This document shows positions 34,820 to 43,450 of a stretch of DNA of 64,000 nt, piece by piece. The translations under genes were made by a program, and so were the position numbers. Where the stretch lies: contig NZ_CP087952.1 in NCBI RefSeq assembly GCF_028752835.1, positions 1,903,041 through 1,967,040 of the forward strand, in the 5' to 3' direction. Positions within the stretch are counted from its first letter, which is position 1. Every line of letters starts with the position of its first letter. The notes under the pieces were generated by a model. It was not told the origin of the DNA. It saw only the letters and a program-made list of their open reading frames with translations, and made no database searches. The DNA is from Desulfosarcina sp. BuS5. Its GTDB lineage: Bacteria; Desulfobacterota; Desulfobacteria; Desulfobacterales; BuS5.

Positions 34820-34975
34820 CAAAAAAATATTTTTTACAAAATAAATTTACATTAAATAAAAGAAATAGTTAAAATAAAATAGGTTAAACATATGAATGTC
34901 CAACATTATGCTTGTCCAATAAATTACTGGAGAATAGTCTAACTACCTGAATAATAAGGCTTTACGCATTTCTAT

Positions 34976-35242
34976 TCACTTTGTACGTTCCGAGGTCTGG
35001 GATAAGTATTCTATATCAGATAAGAGTTCGGCATACGGGGGATTCTCTTTTCCTTCGATTTGATTCAGATGCGCCGTAACCATTTCTGTTTCGGTTAATT
35101 CTGAGTTTAACTCTTCATAAGGTATCTCGAAGAATACAGCGTACCTGGTATCAATCGCGCCGTGCATATACTTTTGGTTTTTACAGGGTGCATATAATAC
35201 CACCTCCGTAGGATAGATGCCGCATTGATGGATAAGGGGCAA
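34976..35242 (-). CDS. Doubtful small ORF in integrative element
   Basis: This is an 88-codon frame starting at TTG 35242 with no RBS. The composition is protein-like (GIYPTEVVLYAPCKNQKYMH, then many acidic residues), but no domain is recognised. It may be the decayed 3' part of a longer gene whose beginning is lost. It sits between the truncated transposase and the ORF6N gene. Confidence 0.3.
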   Translation of the reverse strand: MPLIHQCGIYPTEVVLYAPCKNQKYMHGAIDTRYAVFFEIPYEELNSELTETEMVTAHLNQIEGKENPPYAELLSDIEYLSQTSERTK

Positions 35243-35300
35243 GGCCGTTGCGGATTACGGCTTTTCGGGAGCTACCCTATCCACCAAGATCGAAAAAATT

Positions 35301-35804
35301 TCAGAAGCCAATCTTCCTTGTCGGCTTACTCTCTGTTTCTATCAATTGCTTTATGGCATCAAATACTATCCTGAACTGTTCATCATATTTGCTTTCCATG
35401 TGCTCTATTTTTCTTTTTAAATCTTCATGTGTTGAAAGCATTCGCCTGATTTGTGTGAATGCTCTCATAATCTGGATGTTGACATGGATAGCTCTTTTGC
35501 TGTTAAGTACACTTGAAAGCATGGCAACGCCTTGTTCGGTAAATGCCATAGGTCTATATCTTAACCCCATCTTAACATTGCTATTGGAGGTGCCAATTTG
35601 GCATCTCCAATTTTTCAACTCATCTTTTGTCAATTCAAACATGAAGTCTTCAGGAAAACGGTCAATATGTCTTCTTACAGCTCTTTTTAACTGGCTTGTT
35701 TCCACACCGTAAAGCTCTGCCAAATCCCTGTCCAGCATTACCTTGATGTTGCGGATAAGATATATTTTTCCGGTTATTTTTTCCATTGGCATAATTTCTG
35801 TCAT
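35301..35804 (-). CDS. ORF6N-domain protein
   Basis: This 167-residue protein has an N-terminal ORF6N domain, common in phages and integrative elements: GKIYLIRNIKVMLDRDLAEL then YGVETSQLKRAVRRHIDRFP and EDFMFELT. A variable middle and a conserved YRPMAFTEQGVAMLSSVL segment follow, and then a C-terminal coiled coil (LKRKIEHMESKYDEQFRIVF). Proteins of this type are thought to bind DNA and regulate phage genes. It lies 6 bases downstream of the integrase coding region on the same strand. Confidence 0.85.
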   Translation of the reverse strand: MTEIMPMEKITGKIYLIRNIKVMLDRDLAELYGVETSQLKRAVRRHIDRFPEDFMFELTKDELKNWRCQIGTSNSNVKMGLRYRPMAFTEQGVAMLSSVLNSKRAIHVNIQIMRAFTQIRRMLSTHEDLKRKIEHMESKYDEQFRIVFDAIKQLIETESKPTRKIGF

Positions 35805-35810
35805 GCTGGC

Positions 35811-36978
35811 CTATCCTTTATTTTGCGCATCCTTTAAATCGATGACACTACTTTTCCGGTTTACTGACTGGCTGATGATATCACCTGCAAGGTCGGAGGC
35901 TTTTCTCAGCGCATCATCTCTTAAATGGGCATATCTTTGGGTCATAACAGGACTTTTATGCGTCAATAATTTTTGCAAGGTGTACAATATCAACCTTGCC
36001 GCTTGAAGCCAACATTGATGCGTATACGTGCCTTAAACCGTGAAGAGGCCTGAAGTCCTTCGGTAGTCCGGCACGTTTTTTTATTTTATTTGCAGCACTC
36101 CTGACAGTTATCCGCATTCCTCCATTTTGGCCGGGAAATATATACTCGCTGCCGGTTCTCACATGCCCTTCTAATATGGCTCTGGCTTCATTATTTAATG
36201 GAATTTTCTGGTCAACCCCACCTTTGGGTGATCTGATATTGATAAAACCCTTCTCGAAGTCAATATCCTTCCACCTAAGCTTGAACAATTCGCCTCTTCG
36301 CATTCCTGTAAATAGTGCCATTTTCATCAAGTTAGCAGCTTGGACGTTCGATTCAGTTTCAAGGACTTTTAGTAATCGTGATAGTTGACCAGGTGTTAAA
36401 TCTTCGGTCTTGATGTTATTCACTACTGGTTTTTGTACATGGAAAGACAGCCCTTTGCATAATCCTTTTTTCACACCAAAGCTGGTAATCCATGTTAAAA
36501 GATTCAAAACGTGTTTAACTGTCTGGGGTGCCAACTTTTTTTTTAACCTTAGCCTCAAACGGTCAACTTCAAGCGGCGCTATTTTTTGCGGCTCTTTGTT
36601 GCAGAACACAGGCTGTATGTATTTTTTATATCGACCTGCATCTGTCTTACGTGATTTGTTATCAGGCCTGCTTTGTATGTATTCATTAAACAGTTTGTTT
36701 ATCGTCCATTTGCCTGCTTCAGTTTTCTTTCTGGCTTCTTCGGCTTCCCTTTTTTCACTGTTCGATTTCGCCCCTTGTATCCGTTCCGCCCGTAAATGTG
36801 AAGCCCGGGCAGGTGTCATATCGTCCTGGAACTGCCGGCCAGCCTTTTCGTTAATCAATTTGCCTGCTTTGCGATACGTTATGTAGTAAATCTTTTCCGG
36901 CTTATTTGCGCCGATAGCTTTTCCATTAATGTAACGTACTCCAGGATAGTTTGTTTTGTATTGTTTTTGTGCGGGCAT
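35811..36978 (-). pseudogene. int: Tyrosine integrase with frameshift
   Basis: This integrase of about 388 codons would catalyse insertion at tRNA-Glu. Reading from ATG 36978, an N-terminal arm-binding domain (YPGVRYINGKAIG) and a SAM-like core domain lead to the catalytic box I (MALFTGMRRGELFKLRW) and HxxR (LHGLRHVYASML). After GKVDI the frame breaks near 35988. The remaining catalytic part, LYTLQKLLTHKSPVMTQRYA, with the nucleophilic tyrosine, continues in another frame to 35811. One extra base explains it. Either the integrase is inactive or there is a sequence error. Confidence 0.85.
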
Positions 36979-37122
36979 TTTTTAAAACCTCCTTTCTATA
37001 CCTAACACTTTTGTTGGAAGTCAAGGTATATTTAAGTAACTTAAGGAATAAAGGATATAAGAAAAGGTCAATAAATCAAGAGGTTTTGGATATGGAAGTA
37101 AATAGCGGTAAATATATGTCTA

Positions 37123-37170
37123 CGGCCTCTCACGCCGGAAACCGGGGTTCAATTCCCCGTGGGATCACCA
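37123..37170 (+). other. Attachment site attR (48-bp direct repeat)
   Basis: An exact copy of the 3' 48 bases of tRNA-Glu (31883-31930), without the 5' half of the tRNA. It lies 145 bases upstream of the integrase start and marks the distal end of the 5.24-kb element. Confidence 0.9.
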
Positions 37171-37510
37171 CAAATAAGATCAAAGCGTTATGAACATTCC
37201 CCAAATCCATTTTCCAATGTTTGAGAACTAAATTCCAACCCTATTCTCTATCCCCAGCTCTAAAAATGATGGAGTCTGTCTGTCCTTTCCCCCATGACCA
37301 GCTCAATGAACCCATGCTGTTTGGACGTATAGATGTTTATATAAATAATTTTATTTTGTTATTTTACTGTGTTATCGGTCGTCAGAGTATTATAATACGT
37401 CTTCCTCCTAAAAAAAAATATGACTGAATCAGTAAGGTAATAAATATCTGAAGCCATGGCGATGTAAAAAATAGCGTATAATTAGAAATGGATTATAGGA
37501 AGAAATAAAG
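37171..37510. other. 340-bp gap after attR
   Basis: This is the original downstream flank of tRNA-Glu. It holds a degenerate inverted copy of the MITE-like element (37328-37410) and no convincing gene; a 68-codon frame at 37221 has no RBS and runs through the repeat. Confidence 0.5.
37328..37410 (-). repeat. MITE-like element, degenerate inverted copy
   Basis: Read on the minus strand, AGGAGGAAGACGTATTATAA, then ATACTCTGACGACCGATAAC and a decayed right end (ATAAACATCTATA) follow the element at 50008-50126. A short AT-rich duplication is inserted after the ACAGT step. The left terminal repeat is missing. Confidence 0.6.
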
Positions 37511-38028
37511 ATGAAAAAAAAATAGATTAATTTTCTTTTTTACTTTCATTGGATTATTAGGTAGCATCAATTACAGCTTCAGCAATGAATGGAAAAATTA
37601 AGGGTCCAAATCGTGCTCCTGTTGCTGATGCCGGCTTCGACCAGATAGTGGAACCATATTATCAGGTAGTGCTGGATGGAAGCAAAAGTTTTGATCCGGA
37701 TGGGGATAAATTTATAAAAAGTTATGGAACTATGATCGGCATTAATTTAATAAACTGTTGCGGTAAGTCTAAAACTTCTGAGTTGCACTTTGTTTATGAC
37801 TGGACGCCATTAAAGTCCGATGGAGAAAACATATTAATACGAAAAAGTGATATCAATCTTAATGTGGGAGAAAAGTACATTAGATTTGATGGGCTCAGAA
37901 TCCCACGAAAAGAGAAATATAAGAAAAACTATACTATCTTTGCAATTATCAGGCATCATGAAAATGGTTATGATGTTCTATACGAAACTCCTGTGAGAGC
38001 AGACTATGTAAAAATTGTTGGAAAGTGA
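37511..38028 (+). pseudogene. Exported PKD-like small protein with two frameshifts
   Basis: An ATG at 37511 with RBS AGGAAG begins MKKK in a run of nine A residues. One base later in phase lies a good signal peptide (RLIFFFTFIGLLGSINYSFS). The mature part, starting NRAPVADAGFDQIVEPYYQV then VLDGSKSFDPDGD, is a PKD/K319-like beta-sandwich opening and is in a third phase up to 38028. The longest single frame starts at 37585. Two indels, one in the poly-A run and one near 37595, would restore a protein of about 170 residues. It is either decayed, miscalled in homopolymers, or phase-variable. Confidence 0.6.
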
Positions 38029-38113
38029 TAAGGTAATACAAAATTGAATTCAAACCAACACTCCCAAACTTGAGGGGAAAGGGGAGCTGTTATATTTGTT
38101 TTAGCAGGAGCCC

Positions 38114-38998
38114 ATGGTGTCACATGGAAAGGATAATTTTTTGAGCCGGCAAAATATCACGCAAGATTTATGCTTGCCAGTAACTTACAGTAAAACAAAG
38201 GATTGTATTATAAACAAGGAATATCAGGCAGTTCTTAAGCGGCATCAATTGGATACCTTTAATTCTGTTTTTATGTTTAAAGGAGGTGAAACCGCAAAGA
38301 CTCTAAAGGAAAGATCTGTAATCCGTTTTGAAGTAGAGGATATTGATGCAACAAAAACATTTTATTTAAAGAGACATAACTTGAGCTTTATTGGGCCAAA
38401 AAGACTGGTTTCTTTATTTTTTCCGAATACGGCTGTCTCTGAAGGCATAAAAGAATTTAAAAATATTTGCAATTTCCGTAAAAAAAACCTGGCAACTGTT
38501 GTACCTGTAGCGGCCGGTGAAAAATTTGTTAATTTTTTTTGGGTGGAGTCGTTTCTTTTAACAGAAGACTTTTCGCCTTTTATTCCATTGGAAGACTTTG
38601 TCAAAGAGCAACCGGAATTTTTTAAAGGCAGGAAACAAAAATTGTTAAAGGAGATTGCTGTTTTTGCACGCCGCATGCATGCGCAGGGTTTTAATCATCG
38701 TGATTTTAACACAACCCATATTCTTGTTAAGTATAGTTCCGCAGATCAAAGTCCTGAGCTGGCGGTCTTTGATCTGCAAAGGGTAAATAAAAACAGGTTG
38801 TTTAAATTTCGCTGGATGATCAAGAGCCTTGCGCGGGTAAATTATTCTCTCCCCGATCATCTGTTTACAGTCAAAGATATAATCTATCTTTTCATGTCCT
38901 ATAAAGGTAAAAAAGAAATTAATTTTCTGGATCGCTGCCAATGGTTCTGGATAAATCGGAAAACCGAAAAAATAAAAAAACATACTGAAAAAAAATAA
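38114..38998 (+). CDS. WaaP-like lipopolysaccharide kinase
   Basis: This 294-residue protein has the Kdo/WaaP kinase fold, expected to phosphorylate a sugar of the LPS core in the cytoplasm. A lysine in TFYLKRHNL suits ATP binding; the catalytic loop is GFNHRDFNTTHILV at about residues 193-206, and the metal-binding aspartate is in VFDLQRVN. The RBS is AGGAG. It is the first gene of a plus-strand set with a membrane glycosyltransferase, a double kinase and a GT4 enzyme. Confidence 0.85.
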   Translation: MVSHGKDNFLSRQNITQDLCLPVTYSKTKDCIINKEYQAVLKRHQLDTFNSVFMFKGGETAKTLKERSVIRFEVEDIDATKTFYLKRHNLSFIGPKRLVSLFFPNTAVSEGIKEFKNICNFRKKNLATVVPVAAGEKFVNFFWVESFLLTEDFSPFIPLEDFVKEQPEFFKGRKQKLLKEIAVFARRMHAQGFNHRDFNTTHILVKYSSADQSPELAVFDLQRVNKNRLFKFRWMIKSLARVNYSLPDHLFTVKDIIYLFMSYKGKKEINFLDRCQWFWINRKTEKIKKHTEKK

Positions 38999-39028
38999 AC
39001 TCAAACATAGGATCAGTGGGATATATCC

Positions 39029-40609
39029 TTGGATAAAAACTTAATAATAAATAAAATAAAAAAATTGCCGGGAAGTCATGGGGGGTTGCTCTTTGTATTA
39101 TTAACCTCCTTATTTCTTAAATGTGTAATTCTGATTATTACGTATGATAACCCTTTTAATCCTGACGGCATTTTATATATAGCTGCGGCCAAACAACTAT
39201 CCGCCGGACACTTTAAAGAAGCATTGGCTTTATACCCAATGCCTTTTTATCCTTTTCTTATAGCCCTGGTTCATGCCTGCATTCTCTCCTGGGAGATGGC
39301 CGGCAGACTTCTCTCGCTTATGTCCATGGTCTTGGCAATTATACCGTTTTATCTTTTGACCCGGGATTTATTCAGCCGGAAGGCTGCCTTCTGGGGAACA
39401 CTGGCTTTTGCGCTGGTTCCTGTGGTTAATGAGTGGTCTGTGGAAGTTTTGCGCGGACCGCCTTATATATTCTTTGCAGCCTGGGCTGTTTTTTTTGCGG
39501 TACGCTCATTTCAGGTTAAAACGATAAATTACTTTATCCCGGCTGCTGTTTTTTCCTGTTTTCCGTTTTTATGCAGGTTTGAAGGCTTTATTTTTATTCC
39601 TCTATATTTCTTTTTTCTGATTCTGCTAACCATTATCAGGCCTACTGAAAGGCGCTGCTACTTAAAAGGAGTTTCTGTATGCCTTGTATTATTTTTGCTG
39701 ATTGGCGTGCTTTCTTTTGCTGTTTTTAAAACAGAAGAATCGTCCCTGAACAGGCTTGATCAGCTTGCAGAAGAAATCAGTATATTATCGGAGTTTAAAT
39801 TTCTGAATAATTACCATTTGTTATACGAGCAGCTTAAGGCGCTTGAAGATACGTCGCCATACCCCAACGGCAAACAGAACTTTGCTGAAATTACAAGGCA
39901 CTATATGTTTGTCATTTATTGGTTCGGTATAATAGAGAGCTATATAAAAATAATTTTTCCTTTGTTTATCATTCCGCTTTTGTGGGGAGTTAAACATAAA
40001 CTGTCAATAGCACGTGTTTATTTACTGGTTTTAGTTATTTTTTACCTGCTGATGATTTATTATTCCCTTGTTGAAAGGGACTTTATCCAAAAAAGATTTT
40101 TATTTGCGGCGGTCTTTTTTTCCTATCCGTGGATAGGCTTGGGAATGGAACGTTTCTTTTTGTTAATTAAGAACCATCCAAAATCACGGCTAATCGGTTG
40201 TGCTTTAGCTGTTGTTTTTATTCTGGCGCCTCTTTGCGGTACTGCCGCGTCATTTAAAAAGCAGGATAACAGGATGAAAGAAGCCGGAAAATGGTTGGCT
40301 GGAAATATACGCTTAAAAAATGCCGGGATAATATCAACAGATTCAAGAGTTCTTTTTTATGCAGGCAGAGATTGCTATATTGAGCCTGAGAAAGAATGCA
40401 AATGTTTTATAAAACATGACCATGACTATTCGGACATAGAGCAGACCGCTATGAGCGGCGGATATGATATAATTATTTTTAGAACATCACTTAAAAGAAA
40501 GCATCTGATTCCTGAAATAAAATATTATAAAAAAATAAAATCTTTTTCAGGTAAAAAAAATATTGTCCTATTTTATTGTTCTCCTGATTTTGTAATGACT
40601 TCAAATTAA
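39029..40609 (+). CDS. ArnT/PMT-like membrane glycosyltransferase (GT39-type)
   Basis: This 526-residue polytopic protein should transfer a sugar from a polyprenyl-phosphate donor on the periplasmic side of the inner membrane. After a first membrane helix, the loop YDNPFNPDGILYIAAAKQL carries the acidic residue typical of this superfamily. About ten further hydrophobic segments follow, and the soluble tail is about 110 residues. The start is TTG 39029. It lies 30 bases after the kinase gene and likely acts on the same glycan. Confidence 0.8.
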   Translation: MDKNLIINKIKKLPGSHGGLLFVLLTSLFLKCVILIITYDNPFNPDGILYIAAAKQLSAGHFKEALALYPMPFYPFLIALVHACILSWEMAGRLLSLMSMVLAIIPFYLLTRDLFSRKAAFWGTLAFALVPVVNEWSVEVLRGPPYIFFAAWAVFFAVRSFQVKTINYFIPAAVFSCFPFLCRFEGFIFIPLYFFFLILLTIIRPTERRCYLKGVSVCLVLFLLIGVLSFAVFKTEESSLNRLDQLAEEISILSEFKFLNNYHLLYEQLKALEDTSPYPNGKQNFAEITRHYMFVIYWFGIIESYIKIIFPLFIIPLLWGVKHKLSIARVYLLVLVIFYLLMIYYSLVERDFIQKRFLFAAVFFSYPWIGLGMERFFLLIKNHPKSRLIGCALAVVFILAPLCGTAASFKKQDNRMKEAGKWLAGNIRLKNAGIISTDSRVLFYAGRDCYIEPEKECKCFIKHDHDYSDIEQTAMSGGYDIIIFRTSLKRKHLIPEIKYYKKIKSFSGKKNIVLFYCSPDFVMTSN

Positions 40610-40632
40610 TAATAAAAAAATAGATCATTTTT

Positions 40633-42132
40633 TTGACAGACGTGAATAAAACAACAGAGACTCAAGACAGGGCAGCGCCTGCTATGGATGTGGATCCTGG
40701 ATCATCCGGATATGCAATTAAAACACCTTTTCGGGTAAGCCTCAATGCCGGCGGGCAGATAGTCGAGCTTGTATGCCACAAGGCTTTGCGAATCTTACCC
40801 GGCAAACGATTGGTATGTTGCGGAAAATGGACTGACAAAAAAATCGTTGCGAAATTTTTTCTTGATCCAAACAAGGCTGCAAAACATTGTGAACGTGAGG
40901 AGAATGGTTTATCGGCTCTTCGTAAAGCAGGCATCAAGACGCCTGCTTTACTATTTAAAGGCGCTCTTCATCAAGTGGCCTTGCCGGTTTTAATTTTCAA
41001 AAAGCTTGATCCGGCAGATAATTTGGAAATACTTTGGAAAAAAGCAGAGTCACACAGCCGGCGCATAGACCTTCTTAAAAAAATTGTCAGGATTATAGCC
41101 GTTCAACATGAGGCCGGAATAAAACAGGATGATATCCATTTGGCGAATTTCATGCTGTTTAAAGATCAAATTTATACTCTTGACGGCTCTGCCGTTGATT
41201 TCAGGAATCTGGGAAGACCTTTGCCTGCCGCAGCTTCGTTGAATAACCTTGGCTTGTTTCTGGCCCAGTTTTATCCTGAATTTGACGAATTAATAAAAAA
41301 AATATTTGCATTATATATATCAAAAAGATCAATATTGTTTAAGCAGAATGACTGCGAACGCTTAATTAAAAAGGTTTTCCTTTACCGCGAATATAAAAAA
41401 AAGAGCTACCTTAAAAAAATTTTCAGGGAATGTTCGGCCTTTGCCTGTAAAAAAAATCATAATAGCCTCACGATTTGTGATCGGCAATATCAGTCTGAAC
41501 TTATGGATACTTTCCTGGCAGATCCTGATAATTTTTTTAAAACAGGCACGTTTTTAAAACAGGGCAACACCTCTACGGTTGCGTTGGTGAAAATCGACGG
41601 CCGGCAACTTGTTGTAAAACGATATAATATAAAAAGTTTCCGGCACAGCTTCAGGTACCTGTTCCGAAAAAGCAGGGCTTCAGTTTCATGGAAAAATGCA
41701 CAAAGATTATTTTACGTGCTAAATATTCCCACCCCCAAACCGGTTGCGTTTCTGGAAAAGCGAGTGGGCTTATTTAAAAAAAAATCGTACTTTATTACGG
41801 AATACATTGATGGTATAAATGCTTATAATCTATTCCATTCAAATGAAGTTGAGGATATTGCCGGAAGAAAGCATCTGGTCTGTATGTTCGGAAGGCTTTT
41901 GCAGTCACTATCCGATGCCTTGCTTAGTCATGGGGATTTTAAAGCCTCAAACTTTATTATTGCAAATGACAAAATTTTTTTACTCGATCTTGATGCCATG
42001 CAGGAGCACAGCTTCAGGTGGATGTTCCGCAAAAAGTTCAGGCGGGACTGCCTGCGGCTGACGCAGAATTTGAAAGATTTACCAGAACTATCGGAGATGT
42101 TTAAAAACCGGATAACCGGTTTGCATCTGTAA
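40633..42132 (+). CDS. Tandem double LPS-kinase-like protein
   Basis: This 499-residue protein contains two kinase-fold halves. The first (about residues 40-230) has GKRLVCCGKW, AKFFLDPNKAAKH, the catalytic-loop-like GIKQDDIHLANFML and IYTLDGSAV. The second (about 300-490) has GRQLVVKRYN, YFITEYIDG, SHGDFKASNFIIAND and FLLDLDAMQ. Both halves keep the catalytic Asp, the Asn and the DFG-like Asp, so both may be active. The TTG start at 40633 is uncertain; GTG 40642 or ATG 40684 are alternatives. It is predicted to act on LPS-type glycans by context. Most family members have a single domain. Confidence 0.8.
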   Translation: MTDVNKTTETQDRAAPAMDVDPGSSGYAIKTPFRVSLNAGGQIVELVCHKALRILPGKRLVCCGKWTDKKIVAKFFLDPNKAAKHCEREENGLSALRKAGIKTPALLFKGALHQVALPVLIFKKLDPADNLEILWKKAESHSRRIDLLKKIVRIIAVQHEAGIKQDDIHLANFMLFKDQIYTLDGSAVDFRNLGRPLPAAASLNNLGLFLAQFYPEFDELIKKIFALYISKRSILFKQNDCERLIKKVFLYREYKKKSYLKKIFRECSAFACKKNHNSLTICDRQYQSELMDTFLADPDNFFKTGTFLKQGNTSTVALVKIDGRQLVVKRYNIKSFRHSFRYLFRKSRASVSWKNAQRLFYVLNIPTPKPVAFLEKRVGLFKKKSYFITEYIDGINAYNLFHSNEVEDIAGRKHLVCMFGRLLQSLSDALLSHGDFKASNFIIANDKIFLLDLDAMQEHSFRWMFRKKFRRDCLRLTQNLKDLPELSEMFKNRITGLHL

Positions 42133-42144
42133 CGAGTTAATCAA

Positions 42145-43326
42145 ATGATCAAAAAAAAGAGAATAACCGTTTTTGTCTCCTCTTTAAAAGGTGGCGGGGC
42201 CGAACGTGTTATGCTGAATCTTGCATCCGGGCTTGCGGAGCGAGGGCAGCAGGTCGATCTGCTCCTGGCACGAAAAGAAGGCCCATACTTAAAATATGTG
42301 CCTGATTCGGTACGATTGGTTGTTCTGCCGCAGTGTTCAAGATTGAGAGGTCTGTTGACAATCCTGAACAGCAGGCCTTCTCTTTTTTTTAAGCTCTTAT
42401 CCTTTCATCCTGCCAGAATGCTTAGGTTATTGCCGGGCTTGATACATTATTTGCTGAAAAGAGAACCGGATACAATCATATCAGGCTTGCACAATTGTAA
42501 CCTAGCAGCTTTATGTGCATGCTTTTGCATTAAAAGCAGGATACAGACCATAGTTGTTGAGCATAACACCCTCAGCAAAATAATTAATTCAGTCCCGGCA
42601 AGAAAAAAGCGGCTGCTCCCTTTGATAAATTATTTTTATCCCAAGGCAAATAAAATTGTTGCTATTTCAGATGGCGTCAAAGCTGATTTAATAAAAACAG
42701 CAAATCTTCAGTCGGATAATATTGTTAAAATATACAATCCAATAGTGACTGAAGAACTTCGGGAAATGGCAAGGCTGGAACCCGATCACCCCTGGTTCCG
42801 AAAAGGAGAGCCGCCTGTTATTATTGGAGTCGGTCGTCTTGTCCCGCAAAAAAAATTTTCGACACTTATCATGGCTTTTGCCAAAATAAGGTCAAAACGG
42901 AACTTACGCTTAATGATCCTGGGAGAAGGCAGGCTGCGTAAGGAGCTTGAACAACTGGCCGAACAATTACAAGTAGCTGATGATTTTATAATGCCGGGAT
43001 TCCAGGATAATCCATTTGCCTGTATTTCCAAGGCATCCGTATTTGTTCTGTCTTCAGTCTGGGAAGGATTAGGCTCTGTTTTAGTTGAAGCGCTTGCAAC
43101 AGGTTGTGCCGTTGTCAGCGCTGATTGCCCTCACGGTCCTTCAGAAATCCTTGAAAAAGGCAAATACGGACGAATTGTACCTGTAGGCGATTATAAGGCC
43201 ATGGCCGATGCAATTCTGCAAGCTCTTGATACTCCGGCAGATCGTAATGTCCTGATTGCGCGGGCGGACGATTTTTCAGTTAGTCTTATAGTAGAGCAGT
43301 ATTTACAATTGATAAATGATTTTTGA
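42145..43326 (+). CDS. GT4-family glycosyltransferase
   Basis: This 393-residue cytosolic or peripheral GT-B enzyme opens TVFVSSLKGGGAERVMLNLA, the usual acceptor-side glycine-rich loop. Its nucleotide-sugar side shows GVGRLVPQKKFSTLI, LMILGEGRLRKELE and the EX7E-like SSVWEGLGSVLVEALATG. It is the last gene of the plus-strand glycan set. Its stop codon TGA is formed together with the first bases of a 126-bp inverted-repeat element. Confidence 0.9.
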   Translation: MIKKKRITVFVSSLKGGGAERVMLNLASGLAERGQQVDLLLARKEGPYLKYVPDSVRLVVLPQCSRLRGLLTILNSRPSLFFKLLSFHPARMLRLLPGLIHYLLKREPDTIISGLHNCNLAALCACFCIKSRIQTIVVEHNTLSKIINSVPARKKRLLPLINYFYPKANKIVAISDGVKADLIKTANLQSDNIVKIYNPIVTEELREMARLEPDHPWFRKGEPPVIIGVGRLVPQKKFSTLIMAFAKIRSKRNLRLMILGEGRLRKELEQLAEQLQVADDFIMPGFQDNPFACISKASVFVLSSVWEGLGSVLVEALATGCAVVSADCPHGPSEILEKGKYGRIVPVGDYKAMADAILQALDTPADRNVLIARADDFSVSLIVEQYLQLINDF

Positions 43327-43450
43327 TGGCGTCGTAAAAAGTCTCCATATACTGCGTTATAGCGTTTGGCCATACGCTTGACATGCTACATGTATGCCTT
43401 CACGCATGGCTAAACGCTATGCCTTGTATATGAAGATTTACTTAGCCATC
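43325..43450. repeat. 126-bp imperfect inverted-repeat element between convergent genes
   Basis: The ends are GATGGC (43325) and GCCATC (43450), and complementarity continues inward through GTAAA, CATATA and TAGCGTTTGGCCATACG (43360-43376) against CGCATGGCTAAACGCTA (43403-43419). The whole element can fold into one long hairpin. It contributes the last two bases of one stop codon and, at the other end, the complete stop of the converging gene. A matching end, TGATGGCGTCGTAAA, occurs at 61108. Confidence 0.75.

Noticed and set aside
35975-36000. Programmed frameshift in the integrase gene
   Set aside because: No slippery heptamer or downstream structure is evident, so simple mutation or sequence error is more likely.
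37123-37170. Second tRNA-Glu gene
   Set aside because: Only the 3' 48 bases are present; the acceptor 5' strand and D arm are missing. It is the attR duplicate.
37221-37427. 68-codon frame downstream of attR
   Set aside because: It has no RBS and crosses a degenerate MITE-like copy.
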